Shown: positions 37,861 through 49,129 of the stretch, piece after piece | Position numbering within the stretch: position 1 is the stretch's first letter | Layout: every line of letters begins with the position of its first letter | The notes under the pieces: generated by a model | The model's input: the letters and a program-made list of their open reading frames with translations, nothing else | Told to the model about the DNA's origin: nothing | The model's database searches: none | Position numbers and translations under genes: made by a program | Assembly: GCA_001695595.3 (NCBI GenBank) | Contig: MBPM02000113.1 | Coordinates: 62,001-126,000 of the forward strand | Source: Plasmopara viticola | Taxonomy: Eukaryota; Oomycota; Peronosporomycetes; Peronosporales; Peronosporaceae | Direction: 5' to 3' | DNA: 64,000 nucleotides

Positions 37861-38705
37861 ATTCGTCCACACTGAGTTGCTCACAATTTTAAAAAAGTAA
37901 TAAATGTCAAATGCGGGTCGCTTCGTTGATGTGACCACCGTTCTCGTTTAAAAGGCTTTAGTGGCTAGAATTCGAAAGTCTGATGGTACCAATTTAAAGA
38001 TGAGACGGAACGCTAGACAATGAATAAATTACGCCACATCTTACAGTGTCCGCATTGAGTTCCGAAAGAGTTTGGATACGAAATATCCTGAATCGTTGAC
38101 ATGCAAGTCATGCGCTAAGTCGACACCCTTGCTCTCCTGGCAAGCCAAATACCATATTTTATTTAGTCCAAAGGTCGTGAACAAGAGAATTTTCGTCGTG
38201 CAAGTCCAACGTGGCACTAAAACTATCCTCTACTTCCCTGCTGCTATTCACGTAGTAAGCACGTTCACGTCAGTCAAATCCGATCCTGAGCGGCCAAATC
38301 AGATTGCAAGTGGGGGTCTTGACGATCTCGAGACGGGGTCAGCGCACTTAACGAGGTGGTCAAACAGTACCGCGTGACCAATGCTTTGGATGCGAAACAC
38401 ATCGACCCGACGATAACGCCTTCAAAGCTTAAGTGGTTGTTTGAAAGCGAGGGCGACCAAATAGTTGACGAAGTGATAGATGCTGACAACGAGCTAAGTC
38501 AGAGGAGAAAGAATCTAATACCCGAATTTGGTAAGCTCTTGCTCAGAGATCTCAATGGGGACAGTGGCACCGTGACGATTGGGATTGACGGTAGGAGTTC
38601 CGGCAGCGTTGATGAGGATAAGGAAGCCGTCATTTCTTCCGCGCCGTTTACCAGTAAGTGAAGATTGTCCATGGAGAAATTGAGAGAGAAATTCGTCAAT
38701 TAAAG
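37861..38705 (+). pseudogene. Broken gene X upstream of the ankyrin gene
   Basis: Homologous to the inverted segment 25600-26450. Open pieces include 38356-38661 (starting with an ATG two codons before QYRVTNALDAKHIDPT) and a frame through 38072-38377, with stops between them in all frames. Conservation of the 'YRVTNALDAK' and 'LSQRRKNL' stretches between the copies suggests a coding past. The protein is not recognised; a host gene or an unrecognised element are both possible. Confidence 0.5.
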
Positions 38706-39095
38706 TTGCTGAAGCGTGGACAGTGACCTTGGAGATCAAGTGTCCCACACCACAAACTCAACTGAATGGCATTTTAATGCAACACTGGGTACACCACATG
38801 GCGAAGCCTTTATTTCGTGCAACAACAAGGACCATGAGTTTATATCGTTGACTAGATGAATCAAGCTGACGACAATGTCGTGCATAACGTTACTCTTGAT
38901 CGTAGGCGTCTCGATGGGAGTTCGTAGTCCCGCTGTATTCATGAAATTGCCACGTTTGCTGGGCTGCAACTATCGAGTACTTGGAAGCCTATTCTTTATC
39001 TATCTTGCGTTTAGAATAGTCAATTTATCAACTGGCATTCGTGATAAAGTCTTTTAAAGAATGGTTCCAAAAATACAGCCCTCCTCATGTGCATT

Positions 39096-41972
39096 ATGGG
39101 GACAAGACGGGGGCTTCCGCTCTCGGTACAAATTTCTCCCTCTTCTCTCAAGGCTACTCACTCTCAAGCTCAGCGCCCTCAAAGTCCGGCTTATCGGCAA
39201 TTGACTGACAATGGCTTTATCCTTAACCTCGCACGACCTCCGACGGGGGGTTCAATAGGCTACGAGGGCTCTGATCGGCTCATCAAGATGCGACAAGTCA
39301 ATGCTGCAACACCCATAGCAACTTCACTGAGTGTTAATGAAGGAAATGAAGTATCGGCTGCTTTCAATCATCGCAAACGGATGGCGGCCGAGCAACAGCG
39401 TCGGATGGAGGTGACGATGATGGTGAAAGAGGATTATACTGGGACATTGGAAGGCCGAGAACGCCTGCAGCGACAAGCAGAACGTTCTTGTATGCAAGAA
39501 GAGGAATTGGCTGTCGTTCGATTTGTCAAGGCAGAGCATGAAACTATACGTAGGATGCAACACGAGAAAGAGCTGCAAGAGGAGAATCGGGTGAAGGAGC
39601 AGTATCTGGCTAAAGCACGAGCTCAACGCGAGGAAATGGAAACGAAAGCAAGGGAGAAAGAGGGTGCAAGGAAGGCCGAGATGGACCGTAAGATGAAAGC
39701 ACTTAAAGAAGCTGCAGATGTAAAGGCGCGAGCTGAGTTTGCAAAGAAACAACATGCGATGGAAGAAGAGGCGCAACGTGATCGCGAAAAGCTCCGTACT
39801 GAATGGGAGAATGGAAAAATGCAGGCAGAAGACGTTTTGGGGCATGGTATGCAGCAAGATGCGATTGTTATACGAGAGCGAGAACATCAGAGTGCGGCAG
39901 AGCAAGCGCAAGCGCGTTTATTGCCAGCGCTTTCCCAGGTAGAGCAGGCGAAATATCAAGGGGACAGCCAAGAGCGAAGTAGTCAAGATGCACTGGCTCA
40001 AGAAGATGAGACGAAATTATCAAGTGGATCGAGTGGGAATTTCAACAATTTTGCAATACTGGAAACAGACGACAAACTACCTGGCACCGACTTTAATGTA
40101 TATGCCAAGAACGAGTCATCGATAGAGTCTGATTTGAAAAAGTCTTACTCATCGAAAGGTAGAGAGATTGGCAGGAACGAAGGCGTTAACGCAGCACATG
40201 ACATTGATGTACATCGAGAAACACTAGAAGAGCCTTTATCGGAAGTGCAAACGTTCATGCTCGGATCGCCGGATTTGTGTGATAATTCTGCAAAAATGAT
40301 AAATGAAAGCTCACTACATCTTGAACTCAACAAAGCCGGAAGGGGGATAAATGCAGACGAAAGTTGCAAAGCAAATGAACTTGCTCAGAATGTGGACGTC
40401 AGTGAAGCTCAAGAGATTGTTACAAATGAACTTAAGGGAACCCCAGAGCTTACGTACGAAACAAGAAATACCTTTATCGAGGTATGGACTATATCGACAG
40501 CTCGAAAGCGAGGTCGTCTACCGTTTGCTCAGCTTTTAAGCGTTGCGGATAAGTCACCAGCAATGCTTGCTTTGTTAAAGAGCGGCGATCTTTTGGTGGA
40601 ATTTGGAGGCATTACCAGTGAAACCCCAAAGTGTTTAAAGGCACTGGCTGAGTGTGTGCAGAAGAATGTCGATGTGTCGATTCCAATCGGTATCTTACGG
40701 GCTACGAAAAACACAATCGATGAGTTTCAATATTGTCGTGTACTTTTGTGCCCGCGAAAATGGGAGGGCAATGGCCTTCTTGGATGCCAGCTTAGTCCTT
40801 TTAGATGGCCACAGCAAGATGTTGATGTTGAAAAGACGGCTCCAGTGACAGAGGTTTCTACTAAAGACGAAGATGCAGGTGTTTTAGTTGTATACGATGT
40901 CATCCCGGCATCTTCTGCCGACCTCGCCGGTCTTTGCAATGGGGACATTTTAGCGGGATGTGATGAGTCACAAGTTTTCGTCGATGTGGCAAATTTGCCA
41001 ACTCTTCTTAAGCACATGCAAGCCAAACGAGCTGCGAACCTGCCAATTGTCTTTGATGTGAACCGATGGGTGGACTTGGAGCAATGTTATCGATCACATC
41101 GATTCGAAATTCCACCAGCGGACGGCTCGATTGGACTTTCGCTCACGTCGTTTTCAGAATATTACCCTTGCACTCCCACCACGGAAGGTGCTGTGTCCGT
41201 CTGTGACGAGTGCTATTACACGTATTTGACTACGGCATTGCACGCAGCAGCGCTCTGCGGACATGTAACTTGCTTAAAAACCCTTTGGAATTTACTACAA
41301 CAGGAAAGTCAGGGTGAATATGCAGCGAGTGACTACTTAGAATGGCGGGATGAAGATGGCCGGACGCCGCTTTTTTATGCATGCTACGCTGGGCAACTCG
41401 AGTGTGTCTCGTTCTTACTCAAGATGACGCCGCAAATGGTGAATAACCAGCGACGTGTTGTATTCGCCGATTGTCATGGAGACACTGTACTGCACGCTGC
41501 TACAACGAGCGGAAATACTGCTATTATTCTTCTCTTGCTGGAGAGTGGGTGTGCCAAGATTGACGATAAAAATGCCATGTGTCTCACGTGCGCTCACGTG
41601 GCCTCCAACGTCGAGCTTCTTCGTTTTCTTGGTGATCAGTGCAAAGCGGATTTGTTGGCTACGGATGCCGAAGAGAGGATGCCCCTGGCGTATGCTTGTC
41701 TTCGAAAAGATATCGAAAGTGTGCACTATCTTTGTAAGAAACACCCCGATTTTGTGGATTATGCGGATCTTCGCGGCAATACTCCACTCCACGCATCAGC
41801 GCGGCTGGGGCTTTACGAAGTCGTGAAAGTCCTCGTCACGTATCTACCGTCCATTGCACTGTATATACTGAACGAAGATGGTCAAAATGCCGCAGAGTTG
41901 GCGCTTGCCAATGCGAAGGAAGATGTTGCGGAACTACTCACTTCTGTGATGGCTCTGAACCGCGTTATATAG
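39096..41972 (+). CDS. Large coiled-coil, PDZ and ankyrin-repeat protein
   Basis: A single exon of 958 codons from ATG 39096. A second ATG lies three codons upstream (39087), but 39096 is the one preserved in the inverted pseudogene. Residues about 95-285 are a charged coiled coil (repeated Glu/Lys/Arg/Gln with MAAEQQRRMEV at its start). About 450-570 is a PDZ domain of the Nas2/PSMD9 type: SGDLLVEFGGIT and, after it, CPRKWEGNGLLGC. About 590-660 is a second PDZ-like unit (AGVLVVYDVIPASSADLAGL). From about 710 to the end lie roughly seven ankyrin repeats (TALHAAALCGH, GRTPLFYACYAGQ, GDTVLHAATTSGN, GNTPLHASARLG). I infer a cytosolic scaffold. The Nas2-like PDZ hints at, but does not prove, a proteasome-assembly link. 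No membrane segment is visible. Confidence 0.85.
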   Translation: MGTRRGLPLSVQISPSSLKATHSQAQRPQSPAYRQLTDNGFILNLARPPTGGSIGYEGSDRLIKMRQVNAATPIATSLSVNEGNEVSAAFNHRKRMAAEQQRRMEVTMMVKEDYTGTLEGRERLQRQAERSCMQEEELAVVRFVKAEHETIRRMQHEKELQEENRVKEQYLAKARAQREEMETKAREKEGARKAEMDRKMKALKEAADVKARAEFAKKQHAMEEEAQRDREKLRTEWENGKMQAEDVLGHGMQQDAIVIREREHQSAAEQAQARLLPALSQVEQAKYQGDSQERSSQDALAQEDETKLSSGSSGNFNNFAILETDDKLPGTDFNVYAKNESSIESDLKKSYSSKGREIGRNEGVNAAHDIDVHRETLEEPLSEVQTFMLGSPDLCDNSAKMINESSLHLELNKAGRGINADESCKANELAQNVDVSEAQEIVTNELKGTPELTYETRNTFIEVWTISTARKRGRLPFAQLLSVADKSPAMLALLKSGDLLVEFGGITSETPKCLKALAECVQKNVDVSIPIGILRATKNTIDEFQYCRVLLCPRKWEGNGLLGCQLSPFRWPQQDVDVEKTAPVTEVSTKDEDAGVLVVYDVIPASSADLAGLCNGDILAGCDESQVFVDVANLPTLLKHMQAKRAANLPIVFDVNRWVDLEQCYRSHRFEIPPADGSIGLSLTSFSEYYPCTPTTEGAVSVCDECYYTYLTTALHAAALCGHVTCLKTLWNLLQQESQGEYAASDYLEWRDEDGRTPLFYACYAGQLECVSFLLKMTPQMVNNQRRVVFADCHGDTVLHAATTSGNTAIILLLLESGCAKIDDKNAMCLTCAHVASNVELLRFLGDQCKADLLATDAEERMPLAYACLRKDIESVHYLCKKHPDFVDYADLRGNTPLHASARLGLYEVVKVLVTYLPSIALYILNEDGQNAAELALANAKEDVAELLTSVMALNRVI

Positions 41973-42519
41973 CCCTTGACGATTACGGCACAACCTATTA
42001 TTTACGAGAATGGGCAGGGTACTTTGTACTTGCCTCAGTGCAGGTTAGAATGATTTTAAATTATCACGATATTATTGTATGAGTTACATGAGCAAATGCA
42101 TGCACGCCTACATATTACCGTCGAAGCGCCATTTTTTAGTGGCATTGAACGCTGGAATGCTTGTTTCCAGTCACGACAAGTGTCACACTGTGGCTCATTA
42201 AGATCTGCGGAGCATTTTTATTAGCGAATTAATCATCTTGTGCAGCTCCTTTGAAGCTGGTGATAGCTTCGATAAGAGCGTTAAGACTGGAGGAAAAAAG
42301 GATGTCATCGAAGCCTACCTTAAAAATTTGAAGCTTAAATTTACGTAAGTGCGAAGTCGAGCTCAAAATAAAATGGCACCACATTATTTGGTTTGCCCAT
42401 TGTTCTGCCCACTTTGTACTGTCAATGTGTTTGACGAGTGGAAGCAGTCGTAATCATTAATCGGGAATGTAATGAGTTTTACTCTTTAATTAAACACGAA
42501 CGCATGCATGTCCGTAAGT
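41973..42519. other. Gene-free stretch
   Basis: Downstream region of the ankyrin-repeat gene. No motif or repeat was recognised. Confidence 0.5.
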
Positions 42520-42863
42520 ACTCAGCCCATTGTATTGTATTGTATTACGTTATCGCGTTGCCAAGTTATGCACGTGCTAGGCTCTATGGCTAGTCCACGG
42601 CATAGAGTGGTGTCCGCATACGTCGGGTCTCGTTCGGCGGGCAGGGCAGCCAGCACCGAGGCCGTGAGGGTCTTCCATTATTTTGTGTAGTTCGGACTTG
42701 GTAAGAGCCCAGGTGGCGCCCTGGTGCTGGAGACCGTCGCGTCGAGGGTGAGACTCGTTAGAGACCTGCAGATGCCCGAGAGCACCTGTCCGAAGCGCGC
42801 GAGCATTTAGCCCCCGCGCTTGGAAGGAGGGCGTCACCCCAACCTTTTCCGAAAAACTCAGCC
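42520..42863 (-). mobile_element. SINE-like retroelement, copy C, inverted
   Basis: The element occupies 42528-42855 on the minus strand. Its TTGTA-type tail repeat (ACAAT units on the minus strand) is at the left edge. It is flanked by the direct repeat ACTCAGCC at 42520-42527 and 42856-42863. The body is nearly identical to copy B at 52396-52718. All three copies start at the same base context (TTCGGAAAAG), which argues for a full-length short element rather than a 5'-truncated LINE. Confidence 0.88.
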
Positions 42864-42991
42864 TATGTCTTAGAAATTGTTCAGCAGATGTCTGCACGAA
42901 CGGAGTCCAAATACATCGTTGCTTTCTTGCCCAGCGGCCTCTGTATGTACTTGCTCATGCGTGATCATCTTCATCGTCATTTAATTATGTG

Positions 42992-43074
42992 CGACTTGTT
43001 ACCAGCATGTTTTTGCGATTAGTTAGCTAAGCGCATTAGTTAGCTAAGCGCAAAAACATGCTGGTAACAAGTCG
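42992..43074. repeat. Perfect 26-base inverted repeat around a duplicated loop
   Basis: Arms at 42992-43017 and 43049-43074 are perfectly complementary (CGACTTGTTACCAGCATGTT on the left). The 31-base loop contains two direct copies of ATTAGTTAGCTAAGCG. As RNA it would fold to a strong hairpin. It may be a foldback element, a snap-back replication product or a small-RNA source. Confidence 0.95.
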
Positions 43075-43635
43075 TAATTCCTAATTCGTCTAGCTGAATT
43101 TATAGGGATTTATTGCAAAACCTTTGTATTCAAACTGGTACGAAAAGCTCTCTCATCCTATTAGCCTGCTTATCACATGTGCTCGGCATTGTGCACGGGC
43201 CAGCTTTGGCACAATTTCAAAAAATAAATAACTTAGATTAACACCGCACATTGAGCAGCTTGGCACGTCTCTGTTGGATCATGTATGTCTAAAAGACTCA
43301 TCATTGACTCTGGCGGAAAGCTGCGTAACCCTAATTGGCCATCATTTTGCTGTAAACATAAGGTCACTATAGCGTCAATACATCAGTACAAGCAGGACAA
43401 GAAATCGCTTAACACAAGCCAACAAACTTGTAATTTCAAATCAGCTCCTCAGGTGGGGCGTCCACATACATTTTGTGAGGAGGAATGGAAAATGGACGCG
43501 GCTCGCCCTTCTCCTCTGTCGGCAACATCTTCCTTAGGTTTCTATTTCATGGTATGTACCTTACTTTACAATAATCGTACTTAATCGCATGTAATCCGCT
43601 CAGCCAACCGTCCCCGCTCCCTCGAGCAGTTTGGC
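43075..43635. other. Upstream region of the L10a gene
   Basis: Holds an ATG frame at 43285-43584 (99 codons, no recognised motif, not supported) and the L10a promoter. Confidence 0.45.
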
Positions 43636-43650
43636 GGCATTCTCCCTTTC
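43636..43650 (+). promoter_or_regulatory. Oomycete initiator-like element of the L10a gene
   Basis: GGCATTCTCCCTTTC lies about 40-55 bases before the start codon and is nearly the same as the motif before the dihydrolipoamide dehydrogenase gene. It fits the oomycete initiator. Confidence 0.5.
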
Positions 43651-43690
43651 TATTGTCGAAGAAGCGCCCCGACCGATCATCTAGAGAGTC

Positions 43691-44380
43691 ATGAGCAAAT
43701 TGAATTCTGATCTGCTATCGCAGGCTGTAGACGATATTCTAGCGTTCTCTTCCGGTGAGACCGTGACCATCAATGGCAACGAATTAAAGGGCAAGAAGCG
43801 CAACTTTAACGAGACCATCGAGCTGCAAATTGCGCTCAAGAACTACGATCCGCAAAAAGACAAGCGTTTCAGCGGCACGTTTAAGCTCCCAACTGTGCCT
43901 CGTCCAGGCATGAAGATTTGCGTGCTCGGTAACGCTGTCCACTGCGAAATGGCCGAGAAGGAGGGCTTTGAATACATGACGGTGGACGATCTCAAAAAGT
44001 TTAACAAGAACAAGAAGATCATCAAGAAGTTTGCCAAGAAGTACGACGCGTTTTTGGCCTCTGACTCGCTTATCAAGCAGATCCCGCGTCTATTAGGTCC
44101 GGGGTTGAACAAGGCTGGCAAGTTCCCCACGCTAGTGACCTCCAATGACTCGTTGACCGAAAAGGCCGAGGCTGTGCGTGCCACCATCAAGTTTCAGATG
44201 AAGAAAGTCATGTGCCTGAATGTTGCCATTGGCCACGTAGGTCTCGACAAGCAGCAGATTGTGGTAAACACACAACTCGCTGCCAACTTTTTGGCTTCGC
44301 TGCTGAAGAAAAACTGGCAGAACATCAAGGTGTTGTACCTCAAATCGACGATGGGACCTGCTGTTCAGATCTTCTTCTAG
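43691..44380 (+). CDS. RPL10A: 60S ribosomal protein L10a (uL1)
   Basis: A single exon of 229 codons, slightly longer than the usual 217. Starts MSKLNSDLL. It contains the family landmarks [53 protein letters not shown], and a C-terminus with [11 protein letters not shown]. The product forms the L1 stalk of the large ribosomal subunit, which guides deacylated tRNA out of the E site. Codon use is more GC-rich at third positions than the flanking DNA, as expected for a highly expressed gene. No introns were seen. Confidence 0.98.
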   Translation: MSKLNSDLLSQAVDDILAFSSGETVTINGNELKGKKRNFNETIELQIALKNYDPQKDKRFSGTFKLPTVPRPGMKICVLGNAVHCEMAEKEGFEYMTVDDLKKFNKNKKIIKKFAKKYDAFLASDSLIKQIPRLLGPGLNKAGKFPTLVTSNDSLTEKAEAVRATIKFQMKKVMCLNVAIGHVGLDKQQIVVNTQLAANFLASLLKKNWQNIKVLYLKSTMGPAVQIFF

Positions 44381-46870
44381 CTCTGCACGTTCGCTCTTAG
44401 GCCTAGGACTGCAAAGTCAAGACGTCTCACCATTGTGCCACCATGCGTGCAATGGAAGCTACTTCGACCACTGATAACATTTTAAAGGGATTTCTTACCA
44501 AATGTTCTAAATCTGTTGTCTTTAATTCGACATTTATAATTAAAACTTCATTTGCTTCTTAAGCATACAAGTAATATTTTGAAAGGTAAAAGCGTATATA
44601 CAAGCGCAACGCCGTCTAAATTTCGTCAAGTATAAGGGCGGTGAAATAAACTGTCGGTAAGCTTAGCAATACAATTAGTTTCGGACAGACGAGCAAGTGC
44701 TGTTTTTAGCTCGTTCTTAATGCAGCCAAATTTCTGGACAACACGACAGCGGTGCAGAAAACTACGTGGTCTTTTTCTCGTGGCTACAAAAAGCATGACA
44801 GGCTTGTTAAATTGGCAAAATTTGATACTGTTATCGAGACCAATACTAATTTTATATGGTAAATTTTTTGAAAGGCGGCTTGCTAACATTGGGCAGTTTA
44901 TTTTTAAGCACACGGCGCTATAATCAAAGCACTTATATTACATATAGCAAAATTCGTGTGGTAGGTTCTACAGATTTGTCTTTCATTCTTTGTTGAAGTT
45001 GCAAACTGAGTGTGAAAGGGCTTACTCTTGTTTGACTTGGTAATTTGTCACCATATACGACGGGATTGTCATTTCGTGTGCTACAAGCTGAAGTTTCTAG
45101 CTAGCCGGGGCGAGCGCTCACTTATATACAGCAGACTGATAGTTCACGTAGGGCTAAAAGTGCTCCACCGTAGCAGACCGATTCGAACGATGACGACTTT
45201 TTTTCTTAAATTATCCACGCACATTATACGGTGTTATATGTGTGACTCGATCGCCCTGTTGGCATTGACTATCTCGATAACATGTGCGTGATTGCTTAGT
45301 ACGCTTGGGTGTTGGACTTTTAAAAAGCGCATTGTATATACCTTAAAATCGAATAGACGGTGAGGAGATAAATTTAAAAAATGGTACGTTTCCAATAATA
45401 TAAGTTTTTTTATGAAAAGAGTATCTAACATCGTATTTCTCATTGTATCTAATACAAAATGTGTTAGAGATCTTTAGGCAAAAGTGTAATTTAATTGATG
45501 CACACTATTTTAAGTCATCCGTTTGTCAGCAATATGCATGATTTAGATATCATTGGTCAATGAATTGCTTAGAGATTTGTAGTTTTAAGTGACAATTCGG
45601 ATGTTTGTATTTGACTATTTTTCGAAAAAAGAATACTCAAATTCAAGGTTCCGCTCGAAAAGCAATTTTTCTCATTTCAAGGCTGTCCGTCAGAGAGATA
45701 ATTCCATGCATTCTTCCCTAACACGACGAAATATAGCTCGAGGGAAAAACTATTCAAGCCGTGATCATGTTTCACACTCGTGCCCCCGCGTTGTGTACAG
45801 CAACAAGCGGTCGTACTAGGCTGTGTGTCTGTACTAGAACTGTACGTCGATCCTCAGTAGTAAGAAGTCCGCAAGTATTAATACCAAACACTTGTTCGAT
45901 TGAGGATATGTCCTTTCGCTTAGCCGAATGCCAGTGGACTGCAAAGCAGCTTAAGCTTGTCGAAAACTTTACATAATTCATTCTAGCGCAGAGACACTCG
46001 ACAGAGGGCAAAGAAATTGGGGTATTCTGTTTCGTACATGAGCTGCATAGTTGCTTACTAACGGTAATTACATGATTTTTTTGTGACGAACACGGCCAGG
46101 GCGCCTTTTTACCGTCGTGCATAAATATTTTGGCACGTAATGGTCTTCAAAACACAATGTGAAGTCAAAAATGGAATTTTTGTCCGCCTTTGCATTGCGA
46201 ATCTTGAGATGCTTTCGGTATATCGACCGTACGCTGCGAGGTGTCTCAGTATATATGGTACTTTCTTAAAGATAACGATCATTGGGGCGTTTCTTATCAC
46301 GTGTATTCGATATGAAAGTGGGAAGCCGGAGAATTTTAGTGCTGCTGTGCCACTTGATTGAGTACGCGTGATGAAGGCTACGCTGGAACGCTGTGGTAAT
46401 GAAGTGCGCGTAAGTGGCACCAAACGTGACACCGCAGGCATAGGACACAAGAGGAAGACTGTATGATAACAACAAGCCTACGTGTGACGCAGTGCACAAT
46501 AGGAAAGAGGGCCGCGCGGTTAAAAGCAAAGGCAATCAAAGTTTCTTTTTTTGTTTTCACTTACGCAGTTAGAATCTGAGACAATCGAAGTTTCTTTTTC
46601 GGTTTTATTTTACCCTACTAACCGACTCCCGAAGGTTTTTTGTCGTATCTGATCGAGACAAAGACTTTGTTCCTGTCCTTAAGAAGGTTGTTGTAGTAAC
46701 CACCACTTGTTATTTTTCCGTTATCTCATGGAACACTTTAAGTGGGTGTTTAAGTCGTCAGATTTGAAAGTGGTAGTGTGGTAAATTGCCAGATCGTGTA
46801 CAGGCCTTTTTTTAACGATTATGCGGCGCAGGTAAGGTCAAAGAATATCCTAGATAGTAAATAAATGATA
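44381..46870. other. Gene-free stretch
   Basis: AT-rich, with short frames only. A 25-base imperfect direct repeat (CAATCAAAGTTTCTTT / CAATCGAAGTTTCTTT) occurs near 46524 and 46583. Nothing else was recognised. Confidence 0.5.
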
Positions 46871-47556
46871 TATATTGCCAAGACAAAGTGGTGAGTCCCT
46901 GTTCTCACTTCGGAACACTAACATCGAGCAATGTAACAGTGATGTCCGATCAATCGGAAAGTTGCCCAGTCTTGATTGGCTTACGGTATTGGAGCGCTAC
47001 ATTGCTTTGAGATGGACTAGAAATAGCGACAAATTCAGAGAGTGGGGTGCTCTTACGAGAAAGGCAACCGGACGTATTGATATGATTTTGGATAAAGCAA
47101 GTGAATTCCAGATTATCAGGTCATCACCAACGTCAATTATCAGGAATTTGCTTAATGCTTGTGTTAGCATACCAGTGAAACATGGTGTCAAACTTTCCCA
47201 AAATAATGCTCAGCGCTGCGTGAATACACGCAAGCACCACACGCTGATGCTATTTACTGTCCTCGATTCGAAGACCAGCTACGAAGCTTCTATAATTACT
47301 CGTGGAAGACAGAGTCATTCATCCAAAGTGGGCGATGTCTCTTTGCATCCTTCACTTTAAACGCACACTGACAAAATGTATCTGTAAGGCTCATACTATC
47401 TCCAAACGTCGAGAACGACCAAGAAAGGAACGACGTCGTGAGTCCCAATATGCCACTGCAGCCATTAATAAACCTCTTCTTCAATCATACAAGTGCTGTA
47501 CATGTGGCGACAACGGACACAATAAGCGCATATGCCCCAATAATGCGAGAGATTAA
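46871..47556 (+). pseudogene. Mutator-like (MULE) transposase C-terminal relic
   Basis: Two frames are joined by a shift near 47300. The first (to 47360) has LDWLTVLERYIALRWTRNS, then a KATGRID region, resembling the end of a MULE transposase. The second ends KERRRESQYATAAINKP then YKCCTCGDNGHNKRIC, a CCHC zinc knuckle (C-x2-C-x4-H-x4-C) typical of the transposase C-terminus after a Pro/Arg/Lys-rich linker. The catalytic DDE region is not present here. The SWIM zinc-binding part expected between the two frames is lost to the frameshift. No inverted terminal repeats were located. Confidence 0.65.
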
Positions 47557-49129
47557 GTCACTGAATAGAAGAGGCTAGAAGTACAGTCAATATGGATGAA
47601 TCAGACTTTGTTTGTCCCACTGGTTTTACGAAATGTATACTTCTAAACTGCTCAGCCAGAAAAAATATCTTGCCACAGAGTGCAACTGGTGGCCATTTGC
47701 TGATCATCCATTCCTATTTACGAATCACCGCGAAGTTACCATTAGATCTGTGGTGTCAGGGATGAAGCTGGTATAAATGAGTGTATATAATCAGATGCAA
47801 TGAATAACATATGATGTAAAATTCCCCTTTCTTTATAAGTTGACTCGCATGTTGCGATAAAATTGAAACTGTACCATTCTTTTATTCAATTTGCTAATCG
47901 TCACATTTTCCCACTTTTATTTGTAAAAGCTCAAGTATAATGCATGTTTTTTCTCACAGACCTTGTATTAAACAATTATACATTAAATGTGACAAAACGA
48001 CACATCCATCACCGTATACGCCGAGCGACGATAAGTTCAAAGCATCACATTAGCAATACTCAGCATGTGTTACTCTACAGAAAGCCGACACAACGTCTAA
48101 AGCTCAATCAAAGCGGGTGTGTAGGGTTGACAACTGAACTGTAGTCTTGCACATAGACTTCTTAAGCAAAATGTAACGATCACAAGGTCCGATTCAAGAA
48201 CAATGTCGCATTCGACGCAGGCCAAGAAAGGTATTTTAAGATGCAAGACTGCGATTTACTTCTGTAAAGCATTGATCAGTGGCTGGCTATGCACAATACA
48301 AGTCAAAAGTCCAAATAAAACTGATTTTAGAAATGCAAATCCAAAGGTCGTATATTTACGTGTGAAAGTTTGTTGGCGGCGACACGGATAATGTTCTTTT
48401 TACTACCAGCTCAAGGAAACTCAAAGCATTGCATAAGAAAGATTTTAACTGCAAAGATACAGGTCATGCGCCTAGTAATTAAAAAAATATTTCGATCGAA
48501 AGAAGAAAAGATAAAACTATAGAAATGACGTGCAAGCGCAACGAATTTGTAAATTTACGTCATCTCGAATGTGATATAGCTAAATCCTTTTACAAAAAAT
48601 AGAAAATAATGATATGATAGATAATTACGATATGAAACAGTCTTTTTAAAATATGCTGCATCTGTCCATTTATGCTTCGACTTAAGTAGAGGTAACTTAG
48701 ACAGGCTAATAAACAACCGCAGGCACTGCAATAGCTGCCAACCTGAACATTTATTACGTTTTTTAAATTAGCAACACTGATATAGACAATCGTTCAAAAA
48801 CAGTGTATTCGAATCTTAAGTGTTGAAAATAAGTACGAATATATATACATGAGTACGGGCTTACATAGACACATTGAGGTTGATAATACAGTGGGCTGCC
48901 GTTGCACGTTTTCCAAATTGGCTCGAGTTCAGGTTTCTGATGTTTCCTCTGCTAGTACGAGTCACAGATCGCTATCTATTTAACTATGAGAGATCCAAGC
49001 CAAATTTAATTATTGAGTATACGCTATGGCGTTGGATGACGACTTTTCCAGCTTGTGTCGTACGTATTGGTTATCCTTGATTTAAAGAATATGTGTGTCG
49101 TACACAGTGTTTTATCACATCAGACGGTG
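47557..49129. other. Gene-free stretch
   Basis: Very AT-rich. No frame, motif or repeat unit is supported. The left edge of the diverged satellite begins near 49130. Confidence 0.5.

Noticed and set aside
39324..39911. 195-codon minus-strand frame opposite the coiled-coil region
   Set aside because: Antisense of a Glu/Lys/Arg-rich coil yields Leu/Phe/Ser-rich noise; not a membrane protein.
42528..42897. Treating the minus-strand frame through SINE-like copy C as a gene
   Set aside because: It lies mostly inside a repeated mobile element and starts in flanking DNA, so it is not an independent gene.
43285..43584. ATG frame of 99 codons before the L10a gene
   Set aside because: No domain, signal or conserved neighbour; runs into the likely L10a promoter region.
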